Positions 10,301-28,055 are shown, counted from the first letter of the stretch. The stretch: 64,000 nucleotides of DNA from Chrysophaeum taylorii (GCA_029834535.1 JAQMWT010000330.1:310001-374000); one strand, 5' to 3'. Notes: generated from the sequence alone by a model not told the origin. Program-made: numbers and translations.

Positions 10301-13300
10301 TGCACAGGTCACGTTCACAAATCCCGTCACGCCGGCGCACTCCACGGTCGAGGACAGATCCGACGCGTTCCCGTCAGAGTACGAGACTGGATAGTAGTTT
10401 TGCAGCGTGAGCGTGACGACCGTCGTGGTTGACGAAGACTCGAGCCGTCGCCGGCTTCCCTGCGACTGGACATTGATGCGCGCCACACTGGATTGGCGAT
10501 CGATTGTGGCGTTGTTACGCCCGCTGGTGAACTCGACCAACGTGACGTCGACGCTGTCGTCGCCAAAGGGGGCGGAAACGCCTGCTTGGACGCCGGGACC
10601 TGTTCCCTGGGGTGACGCGAACTCTGCGTCTGCCAGGTCCGCCGCGTTTGTTCGCGACGACGTCATGCAAAAGGAATCGGCGCAGGATTCCGACGCGTCC
10701 TCGCCAGCCACAGCGCCGACGAGCGCAGACGAGCCGATGCTATCGAGAAGGCTGCCGATGTCGGAGTCCGATGATTGGGAGCTCGCAATAATGTTGCTCG
10801 TCGCCGTGGTCAAGTGACCTGATGTGCTCGCTTCAAAACCGTTCTGCGACGTGGCATTTGTTGCGATGAAGAGGATGCGCAACGCCGCGTCCGCAGAGTC
10901 GGACGTCAGCGCTTCGGGGTTGCTCGTGATGCTCGAGCATGTCGACGCCTGCATATTCGAGGCGTCCGACGTCGGATCCATGCCCTTAGATGTCTCCAAC
11001 AGCGTGCTGAGTATCGACTCGCGAAGCGACAGCTGGGACTCCCACTCCTCTTCGTCGTACTCGCAGTTGGCTCCGTACGCGTTCGCGTCGCACACACACG
11101 ACGCGCTGCAGTAGTCGTCCGTCTCCTCGCACTCGTCGATGCTGTCCCCGAGTTGATCTGTGTACACGCAGGTCCCGTTGGACCCGCACCCGCCGCCATC
11201 ACAGGTTTTCAGCGGGGAGCTGCAGACGGCGGACGAGCAGCGACCGCTCGAGCAGTCCGTCCCTGCGACGCACGATTTCCCGAGCGTGCAGCGTGCGCAA
11301 TCGCTATCGCCACCACAATCGACGTCTGCCTCGTTCTCGTCTTTTTCGCCGTCCGAACAGCTCGCGACGGGTTCATAGCACACGGCGTCGCTCGGACCCG
11401 CCTCTCCAACGAGCGGCGCGATGCAATCGCCGCACAGCGTCTCGCCGTCTTCGCATGTTTCTCGACCCAACGTTGTGGAGCAGTTAACAATCAAGCACTC
11501 CTGCTGCGCGTCGTCGTTATCGGCGACGAGCATCGAGGCGACGGCGCTGGCGACTTGGAAGACGAGTTCGGTGTCAGCCGAGCCGACGGCATCGGCCAAC
11601 AGGCTGTCGGTTGTGTTTGCAAGGTCGGCGGGGCTCAGTGTTTCGGCGGCGTTGACGACGGCGTCGTAGGCGGTCGCCGAAGCGCCCAGCTGGTCGGAGA
11701 CTTTCGCCGAACACAGTACGGTGGAGTTGGCGCCCGTCCCTTGCGGAAGGACGACGCCCGAGTACTCGGGACTCGGCGTCGCCTCGCGGAGCACCGAATT
11801 TTCGGAAAGAAAAGAATACAGAAGCGGGAGGTCGGTGGCGTCGTCGGTCCAGTAGCTCGCCGTGAACGTGTACGTCGTCGACAAGACAGTGCCCGACGGG
11901 GGAGACACCACAACTTGCCCGGGAACCGGCGACGAATTGGCGACCACGGTCAAGCTCGAGCGGCCCAACTCCTCGCCGTCGTACGACGCCGAGAGGATGA
12001 ACGTGTAGGATGCGCCAGCGACGAGCGAGATATCGGCAGGCAGCACGAGGTACACCGTCGTGGTGTCGTTGCCGGCGGCAAGCGTTGTCGAGACGTCCGT
12101 GCGAGCGACGTCCTCCAACGCCACGCCGTCGACGAACTCGCTCCCAGCAGCCAAACTCCATGTTGCTTCGAGAGCGACCTGGGGGGCTTGCTCGACGGTG
12201 CCATCGAGCACGAGCCGCGACGAGGGGTTGGCCTTTTCTGTTGAGAGCGGGGAGATGCTGACCGCCGGGACGAAATCCGACGCGCTCGCGACGATGCTGA
12301 CAGATGCGGACGCGTTTCTCGTAGTGTCGAGAGGATCGGTGACGAGGACGCTGAAGACGTACGGTGGTGATGATTGGGTCGCGTCGAGCTGGCCCGCCGC
12401 CACTAGCAAGCTGCTGAGAGTGGTGGACGTGTCGATCGATGCATCGCTGCAACTCCACTCGAAGTCGAGGTCGTCGCGCTCGAGGTCGTCGGGGTCGTAT
12501 GACAAGGAAGCGTCGATCGTCAATGCCTCGAACGAATTGACGGTCCTGTCGCCGCCAGAAATGACGACTACGAGCGCTGACGGCAGCACCGTCAGTTCCG
12601 CGACGGCCGTGTTGTTGGTGCCCGTAGGCGACTCGAAGACTGTGACAGAGAATTCGACGATATCGCCAGCTGTCAGCGTGTACGCGGCGAGCTCGTAGAG
12701 CCTCGGGTCGGATCGCGTGCTCGAGTAGGGCATCGCGCCGAACGTCTCGGTGCCAGCCGCCTTGTAGCGGACGCTCCACGAGAACGAGAGTGCGACGTTC
12801 GATTTCGTCCTTCCGTCGCACGACGGACTAGCCGAAGCTTCGGCTCGGATCTGAACCTTGCGCGTCGAAAAAGTTGTGAGTACGGACCCGCCGACAATCT
12901 TGACCTCGGGCGCCGCCCCGGGAAGCACCTTAACCCGCTGTGAAGACACTGAGGTTTCTCCAAAAAAGTTGGAGACAGCGACAACAAAGGCGATCGACTC
13001 GCCAGCGCAGGCTTCGACCGAAGATAACACGAAGACGTCGTCGTTCGTGTGCTCGGCCTCATCAAGCATGGTCGAACAATTTCGGCTTCCAGGAATAATG
13101 TCCTGGACGAGGGTCGCATTCCACGCGAATGTGAGGTCGCGACCGCCGCCTCCGGACGAGCCCGCGGCCGAGAGCTCGAGCGCTGAGCAAGCACCGACCG
13201 ATGATGGAGCTTCGATCGTGGCAGAGACGAGCACGGGAGGCGAGGGCGCCAAGACCACCGTGGCGCCGCTGGTCGCGTTCCAGCACGTGCAGTCGTAATA

Positions 13301-16300
13301 GTCTCCGCACGCGGCACGAATCATACCCGTCACCATGGTGACGACGTCGCCCGGTACGACTGTCGCCGAGCTACCCAGCGTGGCCGCCACGTCGAGGTCC
13401 GAAATCCAGGAGCAAGTCGCTGTCGGCGCACCCGCAATTGTAAGGAGGAGGCTGCAGGCGAAAGTGGAGGCAGTGATGAAGCCGCGATCGGTGGCGCTGC
13501 TGAACTGAATGTTGAGCTGCGCGCCCGTCGAGTCAAAGCGCACGGACGACAGCTCGGGGGTCTGAGGCACGGGCAGACGATCGCATGGTGTGCGCGTCGG
13601 GCTTTCGGTTGGGCTCAGAGTGGGTGCCACCGACGGTTGCCCGATGCATACGCCTCCTAAGCACAACGCTGTCGTGCAATCCGAGTTTTCGGAGCACGCG
13701 AGGCCGATAGCACACGTTGCACAGTCCGACCCACCGCAGTCGACGTCAGTCTCAGCGCCGTTCTTGGTCCCATCTAAGCATGCTGCCGCAGTGGGGCCTG
13801 GTGTCGTCGGTTGTTCCGTCGGCGCAGGCTGCGGCACGGACGTCGGTTGTTCTGTTGGCCGCTCGGATGGCCTTGGCGTGGGCCGAGGGGCAGGAACTGA
13901 GGACGGGCTATCAGAGGGGGCGATGCTGGGTATCTGCGTTGGGACAGGCACTGGGATATGAGACGGGGCACTCGACGGTTCCTGAGTTGGCCCCCACGAC
14001 GGAACCGAGGTAGTCGGTATCAGCGAAGGCCGTGACGTCGAAGGACCGGACGTCGATGGCTTAACGGTCGTGGGTGCGGGAGTGTTCACCGTTACATCCA
14101 CCTCGGAGATGCTCTCGGTCGAAACCGAGTTAAAGATCGTCGCCGATCCCGATGCCGCGACTAATGCGGTGGTGACACTGGTCGTGTTCAGTTGTGACAA
14201 AGTTGTAGCGAGAGTCGACGACGCCACGCTGGGTGCCGCAGACACAGTGAACGTCGCGATCACGCCACTACTGTTCGACCCAGCGAGTCGACGTCTCGTT
14301 GCAGTCTCAAAGGAGACAGTAACACTTCCTTCGGACACATTTGCAACAGCGGCGAAAGCGGTCACAAACACCGACTCGTACGCCTTGGCTTGAGACAGGT
14401 TGAGGCCTTGGAACGACATCGTCTGGACTACAAAAGCCCCAACAGTCGGATTGAGCGAAGGCAATGCCGTCGGAGACGGCGAGGGCCGAGCCGTAGGCTC
14501 TTCGGTGCTTGGTGAGAGAGTCGATGGAAACACCGAAGGCAGAGGCGTCGGTACCGGCGTGGGGACGGCAGTTGGCCCATTCGTCGGGAGCGAGGTGGGA
14601 ACAACAGATGGGAGCTGCGTTGGCGTGGCGATCGGCCAGCGCGAAGGAAAATGCGACGGCTCCATCGTGGGACTTAAAGTTGGCATTGAAATGGGGACGG
14701 CAGACGGGGCATTTGTTGGCAGCGGGGAGGGAACAACAGTCGGGATCTGTGTCGGCGCACCGACTGGCCCAAGCGAAGGAACATGCGACGGCTCCATCGT
14801 AGAGCCCATAGATGGCAGAGCCGTGGGCATCACAGATGGCGCGATCGTTGGACACTCTGTGGGCAACGATGATGTGTCACTAGAAAAGTCATAGCTGAAG
14901 CCGGCACTCGAGTAGGACAAGCTGTCTCCGGTTTCGTTCGAAAGCTTGTGACTGTAGATACGGCTGCTATTCGAGTAAAAGTAACTCGTGCCATCGTCAT
15001 TCGATCTGGATGACTCCTGGTGGTACGAGTAGTTGGAACTGCCGGCAGCGGACGTGCGGCTCGCGGTGTCTTCGTAGGTCTTCTCCGAGAACGCTGCATC
15101 ATACGTCGAGTGAAAATAGCTACCGTCAAAAGAGTACGAAAAGCTTGACACGGGCTTGGAAGTAGCGTCGACGATAGCAGTAAGAATCGCAGATGGCGCG
15201 ATCGTTGGACACTCTGTGGGCAAGGATGATGGGGAGCTCAAAAAGTCATAGCTTAAGCCGGCGCGCGAGTAAGACAAGCTGTCGCCGGTTTCGTCGTTTG
15301 AGAGATGGTGACTGTAGACATGACTGCCATTCGAGTAAAAGTAGCTCGTGCCATCGCCATTCGTTCTGGTCGAGTAGCTGTAGCTGCCAGCAGCAGCAGA
15401 ATCCATGTAGCTCGCGGTGATAACCAAATCATACTTCCTGTACTCATAGCTACTGTCAGGAGAGTATGAGAAGCTCGACGTGGTCGCGGAGCCAGCGTCA
15501 ACGAGAGCAGTGGGAATCACAGATGGCGCGATGCTTGGATACTCTGTCGGCAACGGTGCTTGCAAACTCGAAAAGTCGTAGCTGGAACTGGCACTCGCGT
15601 AAGAAGGCAAGATGTCGCCGTGTTCGACGGCGAGCTGGTGGCTATAGATGAAACTGTCATGAGCGAAAAAGTAAATCGTGCCATCGTCGTTCATTCTGGT
15701 AGGCTCCTTGTGGTACGAGTAGTTGTAGCTGCCACCAGAATACATGCGGCTTGCTGTGTTTTCGTACTTAACCGAAAAATCCACATCATAATGCCAGTAC
15801 TCATGGCTATTGCCAAAAAAGTATGAGAAGCTTGACGCGGTCGCTGAGCCAGCCTCAACGAAAGCAGTAGAAACCGCAGATGGCGCGATCGTTGATGTGG
15901 GCAGCGATGTTTGCGAACTCAAAAAGTCATAGCTGAGACTGGCACTCGAGTAGGACAAGATATGGTCGATTGCGTCGGGGAGCAGGTAGCTGAAGATAAG
16001 GCTGTCACGCGCGTATGAGTAACTCGTGCCATCGTCGTTCATCTTGGTAGGCTCCTGGTTGTACGAATAGTTGTAGCAGCCACCAGAGTATATGTGGCTT
16101 GTGGTGTTTTCGTCAGTATCCAAAAAATCCACATCATACTTCGGGTAATTAGAGCTACTGTCGATTGAGTACGAGAAGCTTGACGCGGTCGTTGCTGTAT
16201 GCAGCGATGTTCGCGAACTCGAAAAGTCATAGCTGAGACTGGCACTCGAGTAGGACAAGATATGTTCGATTTCGTCCGGGAGCAGATAGCTGAAGATAAA

Positions 16301-18673
16301 ACTTTCACGCGAATACGAGTAACTCGTGCCATCGTCGTTCATCATGGTAGGCTCCTGGTAGTGAGAATAGTAATAGCTGCCCCCAGAGTACATGTGGCTT
16401 GCGGTGGTTTCGTAAATGAGCGAAAAATCCACATCATACTTCGAGTAATCATAGCTACTGTCGAACGAGTACGAGAAGCTTGACGCGGTCGTCGCTGTTG
16501 GTAACGATTGTTGCGAACTTGAATAGTAATAGCTGAAACAGGCACTCGCGTAGGACAAGGTGTCGTCCCTTTGGTCCGCGAGCTGTTGGATATAGATAAA
16601 ACTTTCATGCGCATACAAGTAACTCGCGCCATCGTCGTTCATCTTGGTAAGCTCGTGGTTGTGCGAGTAGTCGTAGCTGCCCCCAGAGTACATGTGGCTT
16701 GCGGTGTTTTCGTGAGTCACCAAAAAATCCACGTCGTACTCATAGCTACTGTCGAAGGAGTACGAGAAGCTTGACGCGGTCGTCGCTGTTGGGAACGATC
16801 GTTGCGAACTTGAATAGAAATAGCTGAAACAGGCACTCGCGTAAGACAGGGCGTCGTCCCTTTGGTCCGCGAGCTGTTGGCTATAGATAAAACTTTCATG
16901 CGCATACAAGTAACTCGCGCCATCGTCGTTCATCTTGGTAAGCTCGTGGTTGTGCGAGTAGTCGTAGCTGCCCCCAGAGTACATGTGGCTTGCGGTGTTT
17001 TCGTGAGTCACCAAAAAATCCACGTCGTACTCATAGCTACTGTCGAAGGAGTACGAGAAGCTTGACGCGGTCGTCGCTGTTGGGAACGATTGTTGCGAAC
17101 TTGAATAGTAATAGCTGAAACAGGCACTCGCGTAGGACAAGGCGTCGTCCATTTGGTCCGCGAGCTGTTGGCTATAGATAAAACTTTCATGCGCATACAA
17201 GTAACTCGCGCCATCGTCGTTCATCTTGGTAAGCTCGTGGTTGTGCGAGTAGTCGTAGCTGCCCCCAGAGTACATGTGGCTTGCGGTGTTTTCGTGAGTC
17301 ACCAAAAAATCCACGTCGTACTCATAGCTACTGTCGAAGGAGTACGAGAAGCTTGACGCGGTCGTCGCTGTTGGTAACGATTGTTGCGAACTTGAATAGT
17401 AATAGCTGAAACAGGCACTCGCGTAGGACAAGGTGTCGTCCCTTTGGTCCGCGAGCTGTTGGATATAGATAAAACTTTCATGCGCATACAAGTAACTCGC
17501 GCCATCGTCGTTCATCTTGGTAAGCTCGTGGTTGTGCGAGTAGTCGTAGCTGCCCCCAGAGTACATGTGGCTTGCGGTGTTTTCGCGAGTCACCAAAAAA
17601 TCCACGTCGTACTCATAGCTACTGTCGAAGGAGTACGAGAAGCTTGACGCGGTCGTCGCTGTTGGGAACGATCGTTGCGAACTTGAATAGAAATAGCTGA
17701 AACAGGCACTCGCGTAAGACAAGGCGTCGTCCATTTGGTCCGCGAGCTGTTGGCTATAGATAAAACTTTCATGCGCATACAAGTAACTCGCGCTATCTTC
17801 ATTCATCTTGGTAAGCTCGTGGTTGTGCGAGTAGGTGTAGCTAGCAGCAGGGTCCATGTAGCTCGAGGTGTCGTCGTATGTCACCAAAAAATCCACGTCA
17901 TACAGTATCGAGTACTCATAGCTACTGTCGAGAGAGTACGAGAAACTCGACGAGGTCGCGGAACCAACGTCAACGACAGCAGCGAGATCCGCGGATGGCG
18001 CGATCGTTGGACACTCTGTAGGCAGCGATGTTTGCGAACTCGAAAAATCATAGCTGAAACTGGCAGTCGTCGAGTAGGACAAGATGTCGTCGATGTCGTC
18101 CGCGAGCTGGTCTAGGCTGTAAATAAAACTCTCATGCGCGTACAAGTAACTCGTGCTATCGTCGTTCATTTTGAAAGTCTTCTGGTGGTACGAGTAGCTG
18201 TAGCTACGTGCAGAATCCACGTAGCTCGACGCGTCATCGTCGGTCATATCATACTTCGAGTTCCCATAACTACTGTCGAATGAGTACGAGAAGCTCGACG
18301 CGGTCGCGAAATCGTTGGCAACAACGCAGCCACAAAGTTCGTTCGTTTCGACGGCCCTCTCTTCGTTGGTGGAGCAATTGGTCCTCATCAGCGTGGTTCC
18401 GCTGCACGATAGTCGCCAGTTCTCGGCCCATAAGCACATGAGGACGGGTCTTGCCCACGTGTTGCCCACGGGCTGCGAGGACGCGCAAGTGTCAATGCTG
18501 CAGCTTGTGCAATCTTGATGGAATAGGACGTCTCCAGACAAAGAGCAATTGAAGTTAAAGAGCTCGCCGGCGCCGCAAGCGCCGCTGCGGTCGTCCGTGA
18601 CGACATCCGTTGCCGCCGTCGTCGGCATCACGCAAGCCGCCAGCAAGAAGGTGAAAATCACCAGGTTTCTCAT
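7346..18673 (-). CDS. giant PKD1-like membrane protein: Tyr/Ser repeats, P-T linker, REJ-like region, GPS-like motif, multi-TM
   Basis: A single uninterrupted frame of 3775 residues from ATG at 18673. The signal peptide is MRNLVIFTFLLAACVMPTTA. Residues ~120-1265 hold 11 repeats of 97-117 residues (S-S-F-S-Y-S-x-D-S-S-Y cores). Residues ~1270-1400 are P-S-x-x-P-T linkers. A Cys-rich DCGGSDCATC module sits near 1650, a REJ/PKD-like region spans ~1700-2330, and a second Cys-rich/EGF-like stretch ~2390-2540. A GPS-like stretch with paired Cys and Trp (CRVWGGETW ... CRCEL) comes before the first membrane helix (~2875). At least six to eight further hydrophobic helices lie at ~3000-3100, ~3295-3370 and ~3470-3570. 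The tail is polar and intracellular. By family logic this is a surface receptor or channel-like protein of the polycystin-1/REJ type. Ligand and channel activity are unknown. Confidence 0.8.
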   Translation of the reverse strand: MRNLVIFTFLLAACVMPTTAATDVVTDDRSGACGAGELFNFNCSLSGDVLFHQDCTSCSIDTCASSQPVGNTWARPVLMCLWAENWRLSCSGTTLMRTNCSTNEERAVETNELCGCVVANDFATASSFSYSFDSSYGNSKYDMTDDDASSYVDSARSYSYSYHQKTFKMNDDSTSYLYAHESFIYSLDQLADDIDDILSYSTTASFSYDFSSSQTSLPTECPTIAPSADLAAVVDVGSATSSSFSYSLDSSYEYSILYDVDFLVTYDDTSSYMDPAASYTYSHNHELTKMNEDSASYLYAHESFIYSQQLADQMDDALSYASACFSYFYSSSQRSFPTATTASSFSYSFDSSYEYDVDFLVTRENTASHMYSGGSYDYSHNHELTKMNDDGASYLYAHESFIYIQQLADQRDDTLSYASACFSYYYSSSQQSLPTATTASSFSYSFDSSYEYDVDFLVTHENTASHMYSGGSYDYSHNHELTKMNDDGASYLYAHESFIYSQQLADQMDDALSYASACFSYYYSSSQQSFPTATTASSFSYSFDSSYEYDVDFLVTHENTASHMYSGGSYDYSHNHELTKMNDDGASYLYAHESFIYSQQLADQRDDALSYASACFSYFYSSSQRSFPTATTASSFSYSFDSSYEYDVDFLVTHENTASHMYSGGSYDYSHNHELTKMNDDGASYLYAHESFIYIQQLADQRDDTLSYASACFSYYYSSSQQSLPTATTASSFSYSFDSSYDYSKYDVDFSLIYETTASHMYSGGSYYYSHYQEPTMMNDDGTSYSYSRESFIFSYLLPDEIEHILSYSSASLSYDFSSSRTSLHTATTASSFSYSIDSSSNYPKYDVDFLDTDENTTSHIYSGGCYNYSYNQEPTKMNDDGTSYSYARDSLIFSYLLPDAIDHILSYSSASLSYDFLSSQTSLPTSTIAPSAVSTAFVEAGSATASSFSYFFGNSHEYWHYDVDFSVKYENTASRMYSGGSYNYSYHKEPTRMNDDGTIYFFAHDSFIYSHQLAVEHGDILPSYASASSSYDFSSLQAPLPTEYPSIAPSVIPTALVDAGSATTSSFSYSPDSSYEYRKYDLVITASYMDSAAAGSYSYSTRTNGDGTSYFYSNGSHVYSHHLSNDETGDSLSYSRAGLSYDFLSSPSSLPTECPTIAPSAILTAIVDATSKPVSSFSYSFDGSYFHSTYDAAFSEKTYEDTASRTSAAGSSNYSYHQESSRSNDDGTSYFYSNSSRIYSHKLSNETGDSLSYSSAGFSYDFSSDTSSLPTECPTIAPSVMPTALPSMGSTMEPSHVPSLGPVGAPTQIPTVVPSPLPTNAPSAVPISMPTLSPTMEPSHFPSRWPIATPTQLPSVVPTSLPTNGPTAVPTPVPTPLPSVFPSTLSPSTEEPTARPSPSPTALPSLNPTVGAFVVQTMSFQGLNLSQAKAYESVFVTAFAAVANVSEGSVTVSFETATRRRLAGSNSSGVIATFTVSAAPSVASSTLATTLSQLNTTSVTTALVAASGSATIFNSVSTESISEVDVTVNTPAPTTVKPSTSGPSTSRPSLIPTTSVPSWGPTQEPSSAPSHIPVPVPTQIPSIAPSDSPSSVPAPRPTPRPSERPTEQPTSVPQPAPTEQPTTPGPTAAACLDGTKNGAETDVDCGGSDCATCAIGLACSENSDCTTALCLGGVCIGQPSVAPTLSPTESPTRTPCDRLPVPQTPELSSVRFDSTGAQLNIQFSSATDRGFITASTFACSLLLTIAGAPTATCSWISDLDVAATLGSSATVVPGDVVTMVTGMIRAACGDYYDCTCWNATSGATVVLAPSPPVLVSATIEAPSSVGACSALELSAAGSSGGGGRDLTFAWNATLVQDIIPGSRNCSTMLDEAEHTNDDVFVLSSVEACAGESIAFVVAVSNFFGETSVSSQRVKVLPGAAPEVKIVGGSVLTTFSTRKVQIRAEASASPSCDGRTKSNVALSFSWSVRYKAAGTETFGAMPYSSTRSDPRLYELAAYTLTAGDIVEFSVTVFESPTGTNNTAVAELTVLPSALVVVISGGDRTVNSFEALTIDASLSYDPDDLERDDLDFEWSCSDASIDTSTTLSSLLVAAGQLDATQSSPPYVFSVLVTDPLDTTRNASASVSIVASASDFVPAVSISPLSTEKANPSSRLVLDGTVEQAPQVALEATWSLAAGSEFVDGVALEDVARTDVSTTLAAGNDTTTVYLVLPADISLVAGASYTFILSASYDGEELGRSSLTVVANSSPVPGQVVVSPPSGTVLSTTYTFTASYWTDDATDLPLLYSFLSENSVLREATPSPEYSGVVLPQGTGANSTVLCSAKVSDQLGASATAYDAVVNAAETLSPADLANTTDSLLADAVGSADTELVFQVASAVASMLVADNDDAQQECLIVNCSTTLGRETCEDGETLCGDCIAPLVGEAGPSDAVCYEPVASCSDGEKDENEADVDCGGDSDCARCTLGKSCVAGTDCSSGRCSSAVCSSPLKTCDGGGCGSNGTCVYTDQLGDSIDECEETDDYCSASCVCDANAYGANCEYDEEEWESQLSLRESILSTLLETSKGMDPTSDASNMQASTCSSITSNPEALTSDSADAALRILFIATNATSQNGFEASTSGHLTTATSNIIASSQSSDSDIGSLLDSIGSSALVGAVAGEDASESCADSFCMTSSRTNAADLADAEFASPQGTGPGVQAGVSAPFGDDSVDVTLVEFTSGRNNATIDRQSSVARINVQSQGSRRRLESSSTTTVVTLTLQNYYPVSYSDGNASDLSSTVECAGVTGFVNVTCANNNETVSFNCTAYESRVNPCTSIAACRVWGGETWESSGCEVLNFTATNTTCRCELDNSAESADFTSTSELVAKEFTSVFKRNPLGNLAQTALVLYVFASIAIILCAMAFWGKAQDVRDAGAETTTTTTMMLSLYDGNQHAKKKGTVRMNSSKQLSPRSASRAKAMKALNDSLPLWVREKSAFRNYCRRLLEQHNLLNYMVFDPQLSRPIRALKLYTTYCWVLASEAALFLLAFPDLGCDDYDNEEDCLKPDSPYFPAIPACQWNPNVDPVCSLNASKGATITTYIILLLVISLILTPLSMIIDTIINVISLPVSRKEPKKSSVYVAPVVAENDGKNDETGELLNELEAACRPDIALDVRVDVIYRATNVALRQRRAELTKAVASGDPDAKRSLAPFERRYGFRPKYLMSWRIFFFKQETDDERFERKVRRAIRRDLKRADAYDLELKSLSDNEDRSRRITEFARLERLTLLEQRVYLKNKREADEQHTHEEAEDDRTRDLPKITPCGHWTAVFVLFVLIVFPIYYTLAVFAALTARSKPLAYGWLRTVCLFIIFDVIFYSPIKIWFFFLYLPSLIKLKLRSLGDPTDDDDLPFNFETPLFMGAIDYLAARHSKHLSMASIILTRRVQTTATTDDERRQQGKRWVQQIKHQKDKLLLTARLKKIDDENRERKRNSFLDPAELRHKRLLNVSIATFFLLLWGAIIILPDGLQDLVVGEVVIFAVNLAILGFFSLIGGAVTKAAAHVATGLGLLAIIILVLSGALLIAVAAWIIRRRWLRPDQVRVEPAWLSENPDAAKRRVINKPKTDGALWSYCQENVFDAFYAKQQKSPRSPSSPKDRIRPPAVDTTPKTAIQPFVLSPDSPHVSQGVAAPNGMDRSQQPELDQARGEPRNDTLSVYDSIGQLETSSPVSFSFSSGNDRAPPTRLPPLESNHNSSGDALRSLPDDVQGSIFGAASNNDCGEGGGDKKANADPARFSPPGPANDH
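14880..18310 (-). repeat. coding tandem array, 11 units, core period 291 bp
   Basis: These in-frame repeats encode the Tyr/Ser-rich region of the 3775-residue protein. Units 3-6 (about 16.49-17.66 kb) are nearly identical, with period exactly 291 bp (97 codons); the marker GAGTACGAGAAGCTTGACGC recurs at that spacing. Outer units are longer (up to ~117 residues), more diverged, and several end in a P-T-E-C-P-T-I-A-P-S linker. The centre has been homogenised recently; the flanks are older. Confidence 0.9.
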
Positions 18674-19105
18674 CGCGCGGAGTGCGAAGGTTTATGACTT
18701 GGATTTGGATACTTGTTCATCATCGTCGCGCGCTGGCTTATTCCGTAAGCAAGATGAGTCACAAGAAGCTGCAAGAAGCTCCACCCTTGTTGCCCAGGGA
18801 AGTTCAGTCGTTGAAGTTCACTGGACCTTCCAACCGTCAAGTTTTCAACGGGACTTTCACAGTCGAGACGACAAGGAACCGCCAGAAATCTTTGCAATCA
18901 TCATCAATGAAGGATATAGTATCTAGACTTTTTCCCTATTAATAAAGACTGTGTGTGTGTGTGTGTGTGTGTCCATTGTTGCTTGACGACGACGACGACG
19001 AGAGAGACACCCCCCGACAACAAAGGGATAATAAATATGGCGCGCGGCCGCGATGCGCGTCGTCGTTAGCGCGGGCTTATTAGTCTCGGGGAGAGTGTTG
19101 GTGTA
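18674..19105. promoter_or_regulatory. divergent intergenic region between the PKD1-like gene and the kinesin gene
   Basis: About 430 bases separate the two divergent ATGs. The stretch contains a (GT)11 microsatellite at 18951-18972 and an AT-rich TATTAATAAAG just before it. ATAATAAATATGG at about 19029-19041 lies ~65-75 bases upstream of the kinesin ATG and could serve as a TATA-like element. Shared promoter use is inferred from the arrangement. Confidence 0.5.
18951..18972. repeat. (GT)11 microsatellite
   Basis: Perfect dinucleotide run in the divergent intergenic region. Confidence 0.95.
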
Positions 19106-27073
<7,968 letters not shown>

Positions 27074-27110
27074 ATAATAGTCCTCTTTGCTCGCTAAAAA
27101 GACAGCCTCT

Positions 27111-28055
27111 TCACTCCCCCCCCTCCTCCTCCTCCTCCTCGTCATAGATACCGAGGGTCGCGGCGAGGCGGAGGGCAACGTCGGCAGCTCTGTCCCGGCG
27201 GGTCGCGTCGTCGCCGCCGGCGTCGCGGACGGTGGCCGCGAGCGCGAGGAGGGCATCAAGATCGGCGAAAGAATCGTCCTCCGGCTCCTCCGCACTGATG
27301 TTGGACCAGAGCGTACACTCGAGGGCAGCGGAAACGCGCGGGAGGCCGTCGTCCGGGTTGTCCGAGAATTCGACGAGTTCGAAACCGTTGTCGAGGGTCC
27401 ACTCGACGAGGCAATTGTTGTCGGAGACGAGGAGCCTGGTCCCAATCTTGTCCTGGACCTTCTCGAATCGCGTCCAGTGGGCCGCGGCCGACTCCGCATC
27501 GTTGGCGACGACGACGACGGCCTCGACCCTATCTAGGAGCGCGTCGTCCCACACCTCCCAGAGCACGACGCTCGTGGCGTAGTACTTGGTCTTGAGGTCG
27601 AGACGCCTCGTGCAGGGGCCCGTCGCGAACCCGGGGAGCGACCGCGCGACCGTCTCGCAAACCACGTCGGCGCCCGCGCCGATAACGGCCGCGACCGGCA
27701 GCCCAAAGTCCTCCTCGTCGTCGTCGTCGCGCCCACCGCGTCGCGCCAAGCGGAGCGCTTCGACCAGCCGCGGCAGCCCGTCCTCTGGCTCCCCACTCTC
27801 GTACACGTACTCGACGCCATTCGCCGCGCACCATTCAGCGTGGCGCTCGTCGAAGGGCAACACGGATCTGTCCTTCGCGAGCCGCACCAGCAGCTTCACG
27901 GGCGCCGCCGACAGCGACTCCTTCGACAAGGATTCGACGGTCTCCTGGGGGGACACCGCCAAGATCACGGCGGCCGGCGACTCGACCTCGCGCGTCGTCA
28001 CGCCATCGACGAGCTGAGCCACACCTTCCGCTTCGGATCCCACGGCGACCCACAT
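27111..28055 (-). CDS. alpha/gamma-adaptin-binding protein p34-like
   Basis: 314 residues from ATG at 28055. The segment DNGFELVEFSDNPDDGLPRVSAALECTLWSNI (quoted in part: DNGFELVEFS ... ALECTLWSN, residues ~220-255) matches the C-terminal signature of the AAGAB/p34 family, which chaperones clathrin adaptor (AP-1/AP-2) assembly in the cytosol. The middle (VAAVIGAGADVV, then YATSVVLWEVWDD) fits the small-GTPase-like fold of that family. Residues ~78-100 (NGVEYVYESGEPEDGLPRL) resemble the C-terminal signature, so the chain may contain an internal duplication. The C-terminus is a Glu run. It ends 37 bases from the kinesin stop and shares a 91-bp divergent promoter with the next gene. Confidence 0.65.
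   Translation of the reverse strand: MWVAVGSEAEGVAQLVDGVTTREVESPAAVILAVSPQETVESLSKESLSAAPVKLLVRLAKDRSVLPFDERHAEWCAANGVEYVYESGEPEDGLPRLVEALRLARRGGRDDDDEEDFGLPVAAVIGAGADVVCETVARSLPGFATGPCTRRLDLKTKYYATSVVLWEVWDDALLDRVEAVVVVANDAESAAAHWTRFEKVQDKIGTRLLVSDNNCLVEWTLDNGFELVEFSDNPDDGLPRVSAALECTLWSNISAEEPEDDSFADLDALLALAATVRDAGGDDATRRDRAADVALRLAATLGIYDEEEEEEGGE

Noticed and set aside
14880-18310. Regularly spaced repeats resembling a CRISPR array
   Set aside because: Units are coding, ~291 bp, with no short repeat-unique spacer alternation and no cas genes.
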